From NCBI GenBank assembly GCA_964609155.1, contig CAZSRF010000018.1, positions 1 through 44,043 on the forward strand: 44,043 bases of DNA, given 5' to 3'. The notes below the pieces were generated by a model, which saw only the letters and a list, made by a program, of their open reading frames with translations, ran no database searches and was not told the DNA's origin. The stretch comes from JAGOUU01 sp964609155 (GTDB taxonomy: Bacteria; Pseudomonadota; Gammaproteobacteria; JAGOUU01). How positions within the stretch are numbered: the first letter of the stretch is position 1; each line of letters opens with the position of its first letter. Positions 36,702-43,488 of the stretch are shown here, piece by piece. The position numbers were made by a program, and so were the translations under genes.

Positions 36702-36730
36702 TTGACGATCCAAAGGAAAAACACTATAAT
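36702..36730 (+). promoter_or_regulatory. Strong plus-strand promoter inside the rep leader
   Basis: TTGACG (36702-36707) and TATAAT (36725-36730) are exactly 17 bp apart, one of the best sigma-70 matches in the window. It points away from rep toward parA and starts near 36737. An intrinsic terminator lies only about 50-85 bases downstream. Confidence 0.6.
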
Positions 36731-36749
36731 ATTACTTGAGAGTAAATTG

Positions 36750-36780
36750 ATTATAGGGTTCACCCAATGAACCTTCTCAA
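36750..36780 (-). promoter_or_regulatory. Replication-gene promoter with an internal palindrome
   Basis: On the minus strand TTGAGA (36780-36775) and TATAAT (36755-36750) are 19 bp apart, slightly long. Between them lies the perfect palindrome GGTTCA-CCCAA-TGAACC (36757-36773). A protein bound there would block RNA polymerase, so repression by Rep or ParA is plausible. Confidence 0.5.
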
Positions 36781-36785
36781 TTCCT

Positions 36786-36821
36786 AAAACCCATCTTGGT
36801 TGGCGCCATGATGGGTTTTTT
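36786..36821 (+). terminator. Intrinsic terminator in the rep-parA gap
   Basis: AAAACCCATC (36786-36795) pairs exactly with GATGGGTTTT (36810-36819), with a 14-base loop that itself contains the palindrome TGGCGCCA, then six T. It faces parA, which begins 217 bp further on. The rest of the gap up to 37038 is AT-rich; it holds AAACAAT-N11-ATTGTTT (36959-36983) and a weak promoter TTGAAT-N17-TTAATT just ahead of parA. Confidence 0.7.
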
Positions 36822-37038
36822 ATTGCACTTCTAATACTATCTCATTTAATCTTCCAATAAAATAAGTCCACTACGGGATATAATTCCTACAAATAATATA
36901 ATCCATACATTAATAATTCGCAACTATTTTCATTTTTTTTAAAAAAACGCGTAATTTGAAACAATTTAATTTGAATATTGTTTTTATTGTGTTTTAATTA
37001 ATTTATCACAAATTTAAAAAAATATGGAGAAAATATAG

Positions 37039-38250
37039 ATGACTAGTATCAGAGGAATAGAATATATTAGTACGCTCATTCAACGTGGAGAAAACGTTCT
37101 TGAGAAAATTGAAGAGATGGGACGTTCGCCGAATAAATCTAAAGAATTAAAAAGAAGGTGGAATCTTAAAGAAACAGCGGAGTTAACTGGCCGTTCAGGT
37201 AGCAGTATTTTAAAATGCCAGAATGCATTGATTGAAAATGGAATGATGGATCCATTAGACAAGCATGAATCTACCAATCGAAATAATGGGTACACCTTAC
37301 GTCAAATTAATCAATTGCGCAAACATTTTGGTACACTCCCCTGGCGTGATGATAAATCGGATGAATGTTTGGTATTAGCTGTCCAGAGCTTCAAAGGGGG
37401 CGTAGGAAAATCAGTTACTAGTTTATGCCTTGCTCAATATCTTGCAACTCAGGGCTATAGAGTATTATTTATTGATATGGACTCTCAAGCATCTTCTACG
37501 AGTAGTTTTGGGGCGATTCCAGACAAGGACATTACTCCAGAGGAAACACTTTTGCCATATTTCAATGGTGCTGCCAATACAATTGATTATTCTATAGTCA
37601 CAACCTATTGGGAGGGTTTAGATTTAATACCTTCAAATTTGAGTCTATATGAGTTTGAATTAAAGGTTTCTAATGATATTCAAAATATGTCTAAACTTGA
37701 AAAAAAATTAATGTTTGATGATCTTAGAAGAGGTATTAATGGAGTCAAAAAGAATTATGATGTTGTTATAATTGATTCACCTCCAGCCTTAGGAGTAACT
37801 TCTTTAAACATTTTATGTGCTGCAGATGCCCTCATTGTCCCAACACCGCCGGCTTTATATGAATTTAGTTCAACAGTTCAATATTTTAGAATGATAGCAA
37901 ATGTGCTAGATGGCATATGCCCTGAAAAACAATACAAATTTATTAAAATTTTAGCAACAGATGTGTATCCGAACCAAACTAATCATAAAGAGTTTTTGCC
38001 TTTGTTAGAAGATGTATTTGGAAAGCACATGCTTAAGTCACGATTTTTTCATACTTCAGAAATTGGAAACGCTGCAATCGATTTTCAAACAGCTTTAGAA
38101 GTTCGACGTCCCCAAAAACGAGCACTAGATATTATCAATAGGGTATGTGATGAAATAGAGATGGAAATTTGGAAAACTTGGCCTAGTAAGAACAAAAAAT
38201 TTCAAAAGAAAGGAATTATAAATTTAACTGAGGAAACTATTTATGTCTAA
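37039..38250 (+). CDS. parA: ParA, plasmid partition ATPase (type Ia)
   Basis: The 403-residue protein has a deviant Walker A KGGVGKS (119-125), LFIDMDSQAS, and VVIIDSPPALG, the standard ParA set. The N-terminal 100 residues hold a helix-turn-helix (NLKETAELTGRSGSSILKC), which marks the long type Ia class that also represses the par operon, as in P1 and F SopA. It moves the ParB-parS complex over the nucleoid. Its ribosome site is TGGAGAA ahead of the ATG. parB overlaps it by 8 bp. Confidence 0.95.
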   Translation: MTSIRGIEYISTLIQRGENVLEKIEEMGRSPNKSKELKRRWNLKETAELTGRSGSSILKCQNALIENGMMDPLDKHESTNRNNGYTLRQINQLRKHFGTLPWRDDKSDECLVLAVQSFKGGVGKSVTSLCLAQYLATQGYRVLFIDMDSQASSTSSFGAIPDKDITPEETLLPYFNGAANTIDYSIVTTYWEGLDLIPSNLSLYEFELKVSNDIQNMSKLEKKLMFDDLRRGINGVKKNYDVVIIDSPPALGVTSLNILCAADALIVPTPPALYEFSSTVQYFRMIANVLDGICPEKQYKFIKILATDVYPNQTNHKEFLPLLEDVFGKHMLKSRFFHTSEIGNAAIDFQTALEVRRPQKRALDIINRVCDEIEMEIWKTWPSKNKKFQKKGIINLTEETIYV

Positions 38251-39226
38251 AAAAAGGTCATTGGCTGGGATTAGTGCGGATAAGCCAAATCAAAACTCAT
38301 CGAAAAATGTTATATTACCTGTGACTGCAATGGCGACGGGGAAAAGCATTCTTGATAACTCTATAGGGGAATCAAAAAGAACATTTGAATATGAAGTAGA
38401 TCCAGAAATATGCTTACCTTGGAAATATCATAATAGAGATGATGCCTGGATGAATAGTGAGAGGTGTAAAGATCTTATTTCTTCTATTCGAAAAAATGGA
38501 CAACAGTTCCCAGTTTTAGCGCGTGCTCTAGAGAACAACCCCGAAGGCTACAAATGGGAAATAGTTGCTGGTCGTAGGAGATGGTTTGCATGTAAATACC
38601 TAAAAATGAAGCTACGGGTAAAGCCAATTGAAGCTTCAGATCGTGAATGCGCCATTCTTATGAATCTAGAAAATAAAGATAGGGATGATGTATCTGAATT
38701 TGAAGATGCAATAAGCTATCGTCAACAATTAGAGGCAGGGTTATTTGCATCCCAAGATGATATGGCAACAGCATTGGAACTTAATAAAAGCAAATTATCT
38801 AAAATGCTTGCAGTGTCAAAAATCCAAAGTTACCAACCAATTATGAAATTATTTGATGACATTACACAATTAAAAATTAATCCCGTATATAAACTGATTA
38901 GTCTTTTGGAAAAGAGTTCAGATAATAAAGATGTGATATATAAAAAGGCAGAAAAGCTATATGTCTCTAATAATGAATTGAGAACTAAAATGTCCACAAC
39001 GCTTTTAATTACTAAATTAATCGAGGCAGTGGGGAATAGTAAAAAAATTTCAGTAGGAGAGTATAGGTACTTTAAGTTAAAAGACACAACAGTAGTTAAA
39101 TCATTAGAACTAAAGAATGGAAATGTTAGTTTTGAGATTAATAAAAAGACTCTAGATCAATTTTCTAAAGCAGAGATTGAAAGAAAACTGCTAGAAGCAT
39201 TTCATGAACATTTAGTAATAGCCTAG
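38243..39226 (+). CDS. parB: ParB, plasmid partition DNA-binding protein
   Basis: The 327-residue protein has the ParB/Spo0J N-terminal box (LISSIRKNGQQFPVLARAL and WEIVAGRRRWFACKYLK), then DRECAILMNLENKDRDDVSEFE, and a helix-turn-helix (SQDDMATALELNKSKLSKML). It binds parS and stimulates ParA. A palindrome with chromosomal parS-like half-sites begins at its stop codon. It overlaps parA, so the two proteins are made together. Confidence 0.94.
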   Translation: MSKKRSLAGISADKPNQNSSKNVILPVTAMATGKSILDNSIGESKRTFEYEVDPEICLPWKYHNRDDAWMNSERCKDLISSIRKNGQQFPVLARALENNPEGYKWEIVAGRRRWFACKYLKMKLRVKPIEASDRECAILMNLENKDRDDVSEFEDAISYRQQLEAGLFASQDDMATALELNKSKLSKMLAVSKIQSYQPIMKLFDDITQLKINPVYKLISLLEKSSDNKDVIYKKAEKLYVSNNELRTKMSTTLLITKLIEAVGNSKKISVGEYRYFKLKDTTVVKSLELKNGNVSFEINKKTLDQFSKAEIERKLLEAFHEHLVIA

Positions 39227-39242
39227 TTTCAATTGTGAAACT
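39225..39242. promoter_or_regulatory. parS-like palindrome at the end of parB
   Basis: AGTTTCA-ATTG-TGAAACT is a perfect palindrome of 18 bp. Its arms GTTTC and GAAAC are the arms of chromosomal parS (TGTTTCACGTGAAACA), with a centre two bases longer. Position right after parB is common for plasmid centromeres. It lacks a T run, so termination is less likely. Confidence 0.5.
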
Positions 39243-39405
39243 GACCTAACCCCTTGTAAAATATAGAGAAATCTAGGTTTTGGAAGGGGAGCTTAAAACC
39301 TGACTTTATAAAGACCACGCTTTTTTGTTTTAAAAGTAGCCATCCACTTTTATCCACAGAATTCCTTAATTACCTGTGCATAGGTAAGCATAAGATACTA
39401 GTTTA
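39243..39405. other. Candidate replication origin region with DnaA box
   Basis: A consensus DnaA box TTATCCACA lies at 39350-39358, next to AAAAGT-N8-ACTTTT and the dyad TTACCT-GTGCAT-AGGTAA (39370-39387), whose core contains a weak reverse DnaA-like TGTGCATAG. AGGTTTT / AAAACCT (39275-39281, 39295-39301) adds another inverted repeat. The cluster between parB and the deaminase gene suits an oriV or partition region. No iterons occur here; a separate dyad array lies at 40562-40677. Confidence 0.4.
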
Positions 39406-39444
39406 AAACCCACATTGGTCATGTCACAAAACCAATGTGGGTTT
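39406..39444. repeat. Perfect 14-bp hairpin around the deaminase start codon
   Basis: AAACCCACATTGGT (39406-39419) and ACCAATGTGGGTTT (39431-39444) are exact reverse complements. The 11-base loop contains the ATG of the deaminase (39421). No Shine-Dalgarno precedes it. On mRNA this would place the start in a tight loop. Confidence 0.75.
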
Positions 39445-40161
39445 CAACCGGTAGTATATTCCACGGACACTTCTCTGCGTGCATTAAACTCATTATCTAG
39501 ATTATTGCATAAGTATCCAGATGGAGAGGATAGGGGCTATGTTGATACTGCAGTTGCTATTTTTGGGGGTAGGTTGGTGATTGCTGCTAATAATCGTGAC
39601 GATACAAGTTTTAGAGCAGAGATTTTCGAGAGAATGCGATTATTACAAAGATATTTTGATGATACGGATACGGAAGCTAACGATAACTTTGTAATTCAGC
39701 GGATTTTACCAGCTACTATAGGGGCTGACGAGCGAACGAGACTTACTGTAAGATTAACTACCGATTTAAAAAAGGTTAGAGCGAGACTGCCTCGAGAGTT
39801 GTTAGCTGAAGACAAAATAGCGCTAGCGAGTAAAGCTTTTAGGCGTGCCTCTGGGTTACAAGAGCAAGTACATGCAGAAATGGACATTATGGCGCATGTT
39901 ATAAACTCAAGAATTGTTCTCGAAGCGGAGCAACATATTTTAGTAGGCAATACTAAACTAGCTTGCTTTCATTGTGATAAAAAGTTTCGAGAGCATAATC
40001 ATTCACGCTCGCCTTATAGGTTTATTATATCAGGAGCTCATAGAAAGACTATTCCATGGGTTGATCCATTGAGTGGAGAATTGAAACCTGGGAGTTGGGC
40101 GCCTGGTTATGATGGTATTAGGCAAAGACATGATGATAGCCAGTCTCCTCGTCCAAGATAA
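39421..40161 (+). CDS. OTT_1508-like deaminase-fold protein
   Basis: From the ATG at 39421 the protein has 246 residues (an in-frame TTG six bases upstream is also possible). Residues 150-186 carry the zinc site of the cytidine-deaminase-like fold: His151-Ala-Glu153 in VHAEMD and Cys182-x-x-Cys185 in ACFHC, preceded by the ILVGNTKLA strand. This spacing and the VGxxKLACxxC form match the OTT_1508-like deaminase family named from Orientia and found in fungi and intracellular bacteria. Members are predicted nucleic-acid or nucleotide deaminases, with suggested roles as toxins or effectors; substrates are unknown. No signal peptide or immunity partner is visible. Base composition looks higher in G+C than its neighbours, hinting at separate origin. 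The start codon lies in a perfect hairpin loop. Confidence 0.75.
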   Translation: MSQNQCGFQPVVYSTDTSLRALNSLSRLLHKYPDGEDRGYVDTAVAIFGGRLVIAANNRDDTSFRAEIFERMRLLQRYFDDTDTEANDNFVIQRILPATIGADERTRLTVRLTTDLKKVRARLPRELLAEDKIALASKAFRRASGLQEQVHAEMDIMAHVINSRIVLEAEQHILVGNTKLACFHCDKKFREHNHSRSPYRFIISGAHRKTIPWVDPLSGELKPGSWAPGYDGIRQRHDDSQSPRPR

Positions 40162-40176
40162 GAATTTAAAAAGAAA

Positions 40177-40310
40177 TTTCCACGCGCGGAAAATCCAACA
40201 TTCGCTGCACGCCATGGAAGGCCAAAGGCCGAGGCGTGTAGTCTCCTAACATTTGAACCACGATGGTCCCCAGAAGTTCAACTATGAATAAAAAAAGATG
40301 CAGCTGCATC
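40177..40310. repeat. Cluster of short palindromes after the deaminase gene
   Basis: Three structures follow the stop: TTTCC-ACGCGC-GGAAA (40177-40192); a GC-rich hairpin with CTGCACGCC / GGCGTGTAG arms (40205-40213, 40233-40241) around GGCC-AAA-GGCC; and the perfect palindrome GATGCAGCTGCATC (40297-40310). The block is richer in G+C than the surroundings. None has a T run. From 40311 to 40560 I see no gene and no clear signal. Confidence 0.45.
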
Positions 40311-40561
40311 ACTTGCTAAAAATGAACCAACTAAGTGCCTATATGGTTCATACTCCTTGCGCGACCTAATTTTTTTAGAAAAACTCTTAAAAAAAATTGT
40401 ACAAATATTAATAGAAATAGAGCAGGGCGGATTAACCGCTAACTACTACTAGAACAATTACCACACCTATCGTTACTGTGTAACAAAAGGTAAAATCCGA
40501 GAAATAACAAATGGTTAAGTGAAAAAAAGCTGATGTAATTTTCTAAACTTTTTAATTAAAA

Positions 40562-40677
40562 TGTATAACAATCCGAATACAACAGAACTATAAGACAAGG
40601 AATTGTAAGACATATGTTATACATTTGAAATGTTTTTGTATTCTGATTGTCGTACACAGTAATACAAATGTCATACA
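40562..40677. repeat. Array of four 20-bp dyads, consensus TGTAW-N10-ATACA
   Basis: Copies start at 40562 (TGTAT...ATACA), 40604 (TGTAA...ATACA), 40637 (TGTAT...GTACA) and 40658 (AGTAA...ATACA). Start-to-start distances are 42, 33 and 21 bp, close to 4, 3 and 2 helical turns, so all four would face one side of the DNA. They may be iterons or operators. The nearest downstream gene on the plus strand is the small peptide at 40861. Between 40680 and 40840 the sequence is AT-rich with no clear promoter. Confidence 0.6.
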
Positions 40678-40860
40678 GCTTTAATTAATATACTCTAGGT
40701 GTTATATTTGTCAGTTGTAACTTAGTGAAAGATGAAATATGGTTAAGAAACTATCCTTACTAAAAAATATTTACTTTAGGGTAAAAGATGTTATCATTCA
40801 TAGCTAGGGAACTATGTTGTAATTAGGGATAGTAGTAAAAAATTGTTAGGAGAAGTTAAA

Positions 40861-40929
40861 ATGAAAACATTATTAAACAAATTATTGGGTAAAAGACTAG
40901 CTTGTGTGGCTCCATGTAGTGGTGGCTAA
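40861..40929 (+). CDS. 22-residue Cys-Cys/Gly-Gly peptide
   Basis: A short gene with a strong ribosome site (AGGAGAAG, 40848-40855) five bases before its ATG and a terminator right after it. The peptide starts with an amphipathic, basic helix (MKTLLNKLLGKRLA) and ends CVAPCSGG. Two cysteines three residues apart and a terminal Gly-Gly are features of some signal peptides and modified peptides. No processing, export or modification gene is recognisable nearby. It might instead be a leader peptide or a small toxin. I recognise no family. Confidence 0.6.
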   Translation: MKTLLNKLLGKRLACVAPCSGG

Positions 40930-40930
40930 C

Positions 40931-40961
40931 ACTCGACGAGGATGTTATAGCCGAGTTTTTT
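40931..40961 (+). terminator. Intrinsic terminator after the small peptide
   Basis: ACTCG (40931-40935) pairs with CGAGT (40952-40956), running into six T (40956-40961). An alternative fold pairs GGCTA near the peptide stop with TAGCC in the stem. It may also stop the convergent gene ending at 40986. Confidence 0.6.
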
Positions 40962-40985
40962 AATCATTACTCGGTTAAGTCACAA

Positions 40986-41525
40986 TTAGAGGAGGGTGAA
41001 AAATCCTGAGCCTAACTTCTTAATATTTTGACGTGTTTTGTCTGTGAATTTACGCATATCTAAGTTAATTTCTCGATGAAGCTTTATTAAATCACTTTCT
41101 TTAGGGAAGTCTTGCGCACAGATATTTTTATTTTCATAAATCAGAGCTGTAAAAGATTGCACCTTTCTAAGCAAAGCAAGATCAAAAATTTCATCTGCTG
41201 TCATATTGGCATTGACAATAGCAAAACTTAATTTAATCAATTGGTTGCGAAGGCCTTTGCTATCTCCCTTATATTGTCCATTCACACATTCTTCTTGTTC
41301 CAAAATTAAAAATTCTCTAATGTCAACCATCGCTTTGTTTAATTCATTTTCTTTTGCTACTTCCGTTTCCAGCTTTTCTTTTTCAGAATTAATGCGTAAA
41401 GTGGTGTTAGTGGTGAATAAACCAGACGCTACGGTAAGAAGTCCTAGTAAGATTGAGCAAACAGCTATCCAGGAAGCCTTATTAGAGTTGGAGGATTTTG
41501 TAACATCTGTACTTTTCCCAGCCAT
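40986..41525 (-). CDS. Membrane-anchored coiled-coil protein, unknown function
   Basis: The 179-residue protein has a polar N-terminus, one membrane segment (residues about 18-40, WIAVCSILLGLLTVASGLF), then a charged helical stretch with INSEKEKLETEVAKENELNKA (read in two parts) that suggests a coiled coil facing the periplasm or cytoplasm. Two cysteines are spaced far apart (ECVNG and NICAQ). It follows the 28-residue membrane peptide by 12 bp, so the two are likely co-transcribed. No family recognised. Confidence 0.65.
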   Translation of the reverse strand: MAGKSTDVTKSSNSNKASWIAVCSILLGLLTVASGLFTTNTTLRINSEKEKLETEVAKENELNKAMVDIREFLILEQEECVNGQYKGDSKGLRNQLIKLSFAIVNANMTADEIFDLALLRKVQSFTALIYENKNICAQDFPKESDLIKLHREINLDMRKFTDKTRQNIKKLGSGFFTLL

Positions 41526-41537
41526 AAAAATGTATTT

Positions 41538-41624
41538 TTAGTTATCTGTGTCCAGAAGAAAATAAACTACACATGCATTTATACAGCAGCATAAAGCTAT
41601 TACTAAATAAACCCAAACTGGCAT
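41538..41624 (-). CDS. 28-residue membrane peptide
   Basis: The ATG at 41624 follows an excellent ribosome site, AGGTGAG, with 3 bases between. The peptide is almost all hydrophobic: MPVWVYLVIALCCC then INACVVYFLL and an acidic end DTDN. Length and make-up resemble one transmembrane helix with four cysteines. It may be a small membrane toxin of type I, a holin-like peptide, or a partner of the 179-residue membrane protein encoded 12 bp downstream. Too short for homology calls. Confidence 0.55.
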   Translation of the reverse strand: MPVWVYLVIALCCCINACVVYFLLDTDN

Positions 41625-41740
41625 ACTCTCACCTAGAACAATATATTAACTTAATTATCTAAATTATAAGCAATAAAAATATAATGTCAATAACCCAAAG
41701 CATAACAATTGAACTAGTTATTTAACTTATTTCTATTTTT

Positions 41741-42712
41741 TTAAAGACCTTTTTTAAAATTGCTGTAATTTATTATATCATTGCTTAGATCTAAAAATAA
41801 TTGCATTGCCTCCTTGAATAATGGTGCTTTTTTATTAAATACCATGGCATCAATAAATTCGTTCCAATTTTCTTGCCAGATATTATTAGCTTCAAGCTCA
41901 GTTAGAGCTCTCTTTATTTCATTGTCAGGATTTTGATAATAAGCATCATTATGAGTTTTAAACATATCTTTATCATGCTTAATAATATCTTCGACAAGTG
42001 AATTGAAATTATTATTTTTAATTAAGTTATTATTTTTGTTAATGTAATATATGTCGTACAAATGCCTCACCAAACTAGGATCATTATAATTACTTCTGTA
42101 GGAGATATTAGCAATTCTTCTAGTAAGTGCCACCCATTTTTCGGCAGCTGTTTCAAGTATAGAAATACATTCAACCTCAGTAGCAGGATGATCAACTTTA
42201 TCATGCAGAGTCTGTTTGATTATAGTTGTGATATTTTTCCTTTCAGTTTCGGTTCTAACATTACCCAAGAAAAAATCCATAGCCAAAAAAGGCTTTATAT
42301 GTTTTGTATGGGGAAATATCGATGGATATGTCGCTTTGATAGACATATATCTACCTTCATTAAACACTTCAATATCTTGGTCATTAATTTTAAAACTATT
42401 ATTTTTTAACTCAGCTATGATAGATTTTCTAAACTCTTTTAATAGTTTCTTTTTTTGTTCTTTACTGGCTATTTTATTATTGATTAATTCAACTCTAAAA
42501 TCACTGTCCTCAGACATTCTATTTATGATATTGTAGGCTTTAGATAGGCTAGTGCCTCCTTGAAAAATTAATCTGTAGTTTTCATTATTAACATTGATGA
42601 CATTTCTGATCGCATTTGTTAAGAAATAGTCTTTTTCTATGACGTATTCATCTATATTCAATAATTTGGCGGTTGCTTCTATTTGTTGTGTCAATTCACT
42701 ATTAGATTGCAT
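41741..42712 (-). CDS. AbiEii/AbiGii-type nucleotidyltransferase toxin
   Basis: I start at the ATG at 42712, which overlaps the antitoxin stop; the 5' TTG at 42727 is part of the ribosome site TTGAGG. The 323-residue protein has the family core: YVIEKDYFL, then LIFQGGTSLSKAYNIINRMSED (split by eye) and SDFRVEL, that is GG-T/S then a D-x-D type metal site. AbiEii/MenT enzymes add nucleotides to target molecules (for MenT, tRNA acceptor stems) and stop growth. It is the second gene of a type IV toxin-antitoxin pair with the DUF6088-like protein. Confidence 0.88.
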   Translation of the reverse strand: MQSNSELTQQIEATAKLLNIDEYVIEKDYFLTNAIRNVINVNNENYRLIFQGGTSLSKAYNIINRMSEDSDFRVELINNKIASKEQKKKLLKEFRKSIIAELKNNSFKINDQDIEVFNEGRYMSIKATYPSIFPHTKHIKPFLAMDFFLGNVRTETERKNITTIIKQTLHDKVDHPATEVECISILETAAEKWVALTRRIANISYRSNYNDPSLVRHLYDIYYINKNNNLIKNNNFNSLVEDIIKHDKDMFKTHNDAYYQNPDNEIKRALTELEANNIWQENWNEFIDAMVFNKKAPLFKEAMQLFLDLSNDIINYSNFKKGL

Positions 42713-43127
42713 TAATATTATCCTCAAATTTTAATATACGCTCACCATCCTTAATGGTTCCTCTGTAGCGAGTTTTTAGACGTACACTAAAATTTGCAGG
42801 AACCTGTGTTGATCTTCCTTCATTGTAATCTTTGATAAATTTACCTGGTTCCCATTTAATACCAAGCCTATCTAATGCTTCGAGAGATGCTGCCGTGAAG
42901 CCACTTTTTATAATGTTAGTAGATAAATAAGGGTTCTGTTCAGTTTTAGCATAAATTCCATATCCTAACTTAATTAGCTTGCCTTCATTTATTAAAGATT
43001 TTAGATTTCTGCTAATCTTTCTTGGGGTTCCCATCTTATTTACATCAGAACGCAGCACAATATTGCCAGGTAGTCTCATAATATAATCTAGTATATTACT
43101 TTTAAATTCGGTGTTATATGGTTTCAT
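42702..43127 (-). CDS. DUF6088-like antitoxin and autorepressor
   Basis: The 141-residue protein has a winged-helix N-terminus (IVLRSDVNKMGTPRKISRNL then LINEGKLIKLGYGIYAK), as found in AbiEi and DUF6088 proteins that pair with AbiEii-type nucleotidyltransferases. It ends inside the toxin start. Three 19-20 bp repeats upstream of its ATG are probable operators. It should neutralise the toxin and repress the operon; I do not see a separate AbiEi C-terminal domain, so it is the short DUF6088 form. Confidence 0.85.
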   Translation of the reverse strand: MKPYNTEFKSNILDYIMRLPGNIVLRSDVNKMGTPRKISRNLKSLINEGKLIKLGYGIYAKTEQNPYLSTNIIKSGFTAASLEALDRLGIKWEPGKFIKDYNEGRSTQVPANFSVRLKTRYRGTIKDGERILKFEDNINAI

Positions 43128-43133
43128 AGTTAT

Positions 43134-43224
43134 CGTCGCAAATGGTCATTTTTATGCTTTAAGTATAGCATATAATCGTCACAAATAGTCATTTTATTGC
43201 AAAACGTCACAAATAGACGTTTTT
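43134..43224. promoter_or_regulatory. Three operator repeats ahead of the toxin-antitoxin operon
   Basis: Copies of CGTCrCAAATrGwCrTTTT start at 43134, 43177 and 43205; the third is a perfect dyad ACGTC-ACAAATA-GACGT apart from the spacer. A TATACT -10 box with upstream TGC lies between the first and second copies on the minus strand, so bound repressor would cover the promoter. This is a likely autoregulatory operator. Confidence 0.65.
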
Positions 43225-43334
43225 AGCATTAAATTACTGGGTCCAAGTCGAAATAGGGGCCAAAAGTTTCGTTCCCTAACGTGATGAATCTAGGCGAGAG
43301 TATGTTATTGTTTATAGGGCAGGCGCTGCATATT

Positions 43335-43356
43335 CCCGATAGCGATTACTATCGGG
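43335..43356. repeat. Hairpin in the gap between two toxin-antitoxin modules
   Basis: CCCGATAG (43335-43342) and CTATCGGG (43349-43356) pair perfectly around a 6-base loop. No T run follows. The surrounding 43225-43430 shows no gene; the stretch has odd base composition compared with both sides and may mark a junction. Confidence 0.5.
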
Positions 43357-43431
43357 ATCTATTTACAGGCTTGATTTTTCAGTTATTACGCAACCTTGTG
43401 GCATAACATTAATGAATATTCTAGGAATTTT

Positions 43432-43483
43432 TATTTTAATATTAGCACTCATATTGACATTTCTGAGCGTTAATATTAAAATA
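43432..43483 (+). promoter_or_regulatory. Leaderless-type promoter inside a 13-bp inverted repeat
   Basis: TTGACA (43454-43459) and TAAAAT (43477-43482) are 17 bp apart. Predicted start is about 43488-43489, the first base of the ATG. The promoter is bracketed by TATTTTAATATTA (43432-43444) and its exact complement TAATATTAAAATA (43471-43483), a strong candidate operator for the AbiEi-like protein it drives. Confidence 0.65.
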
Positions 43484-43488
43484 ATAGT

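Larger units (their letters stand above)
36737..36822 (+). ncRNA. Candidate small RNA between rep and parA
   Basis: The unit is bounded by the promoter at 36702-36730 and the terminator at 36786-36821, giving an RNA of about 85 bases with no coding frame of note. It overlaps the rep promoter region and would collide with rep transcription, and it overlaps the rep transcript by only a few bases if rep starts near 36743. It could be a copy-control antisense RNA or an attenuated leader of parAB. Existence is inferred from signals only. Confidence 0.4.

Noticed and set aside
36674..36713. Longer start for the replication protein at a TTG (36713)
   Set aside because: No ribosome site ahead of it, while the ATG at 36674 has AAAGGAAG at the right distance.
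40162..40560. tRNA or structured RNA in the GC-richer stretch after the deaminase
   Set aside because: A GTTCAA-like loop is present, but no cloverleaf arms can be drawn; only separate palindromes are supported.
41206..41541. 111-codon plus-strand frame opposite the 179-residue membrane protein
   Set aside because: Its product lacks features of its own and mirrors the coding strand; no ribosome site.
42062..42536. Plus-strand frames of 115 and 106 codons opposite the AbiEii-type toxin
   Set aside because: The minus-strand toxin carries family motifs across this region.
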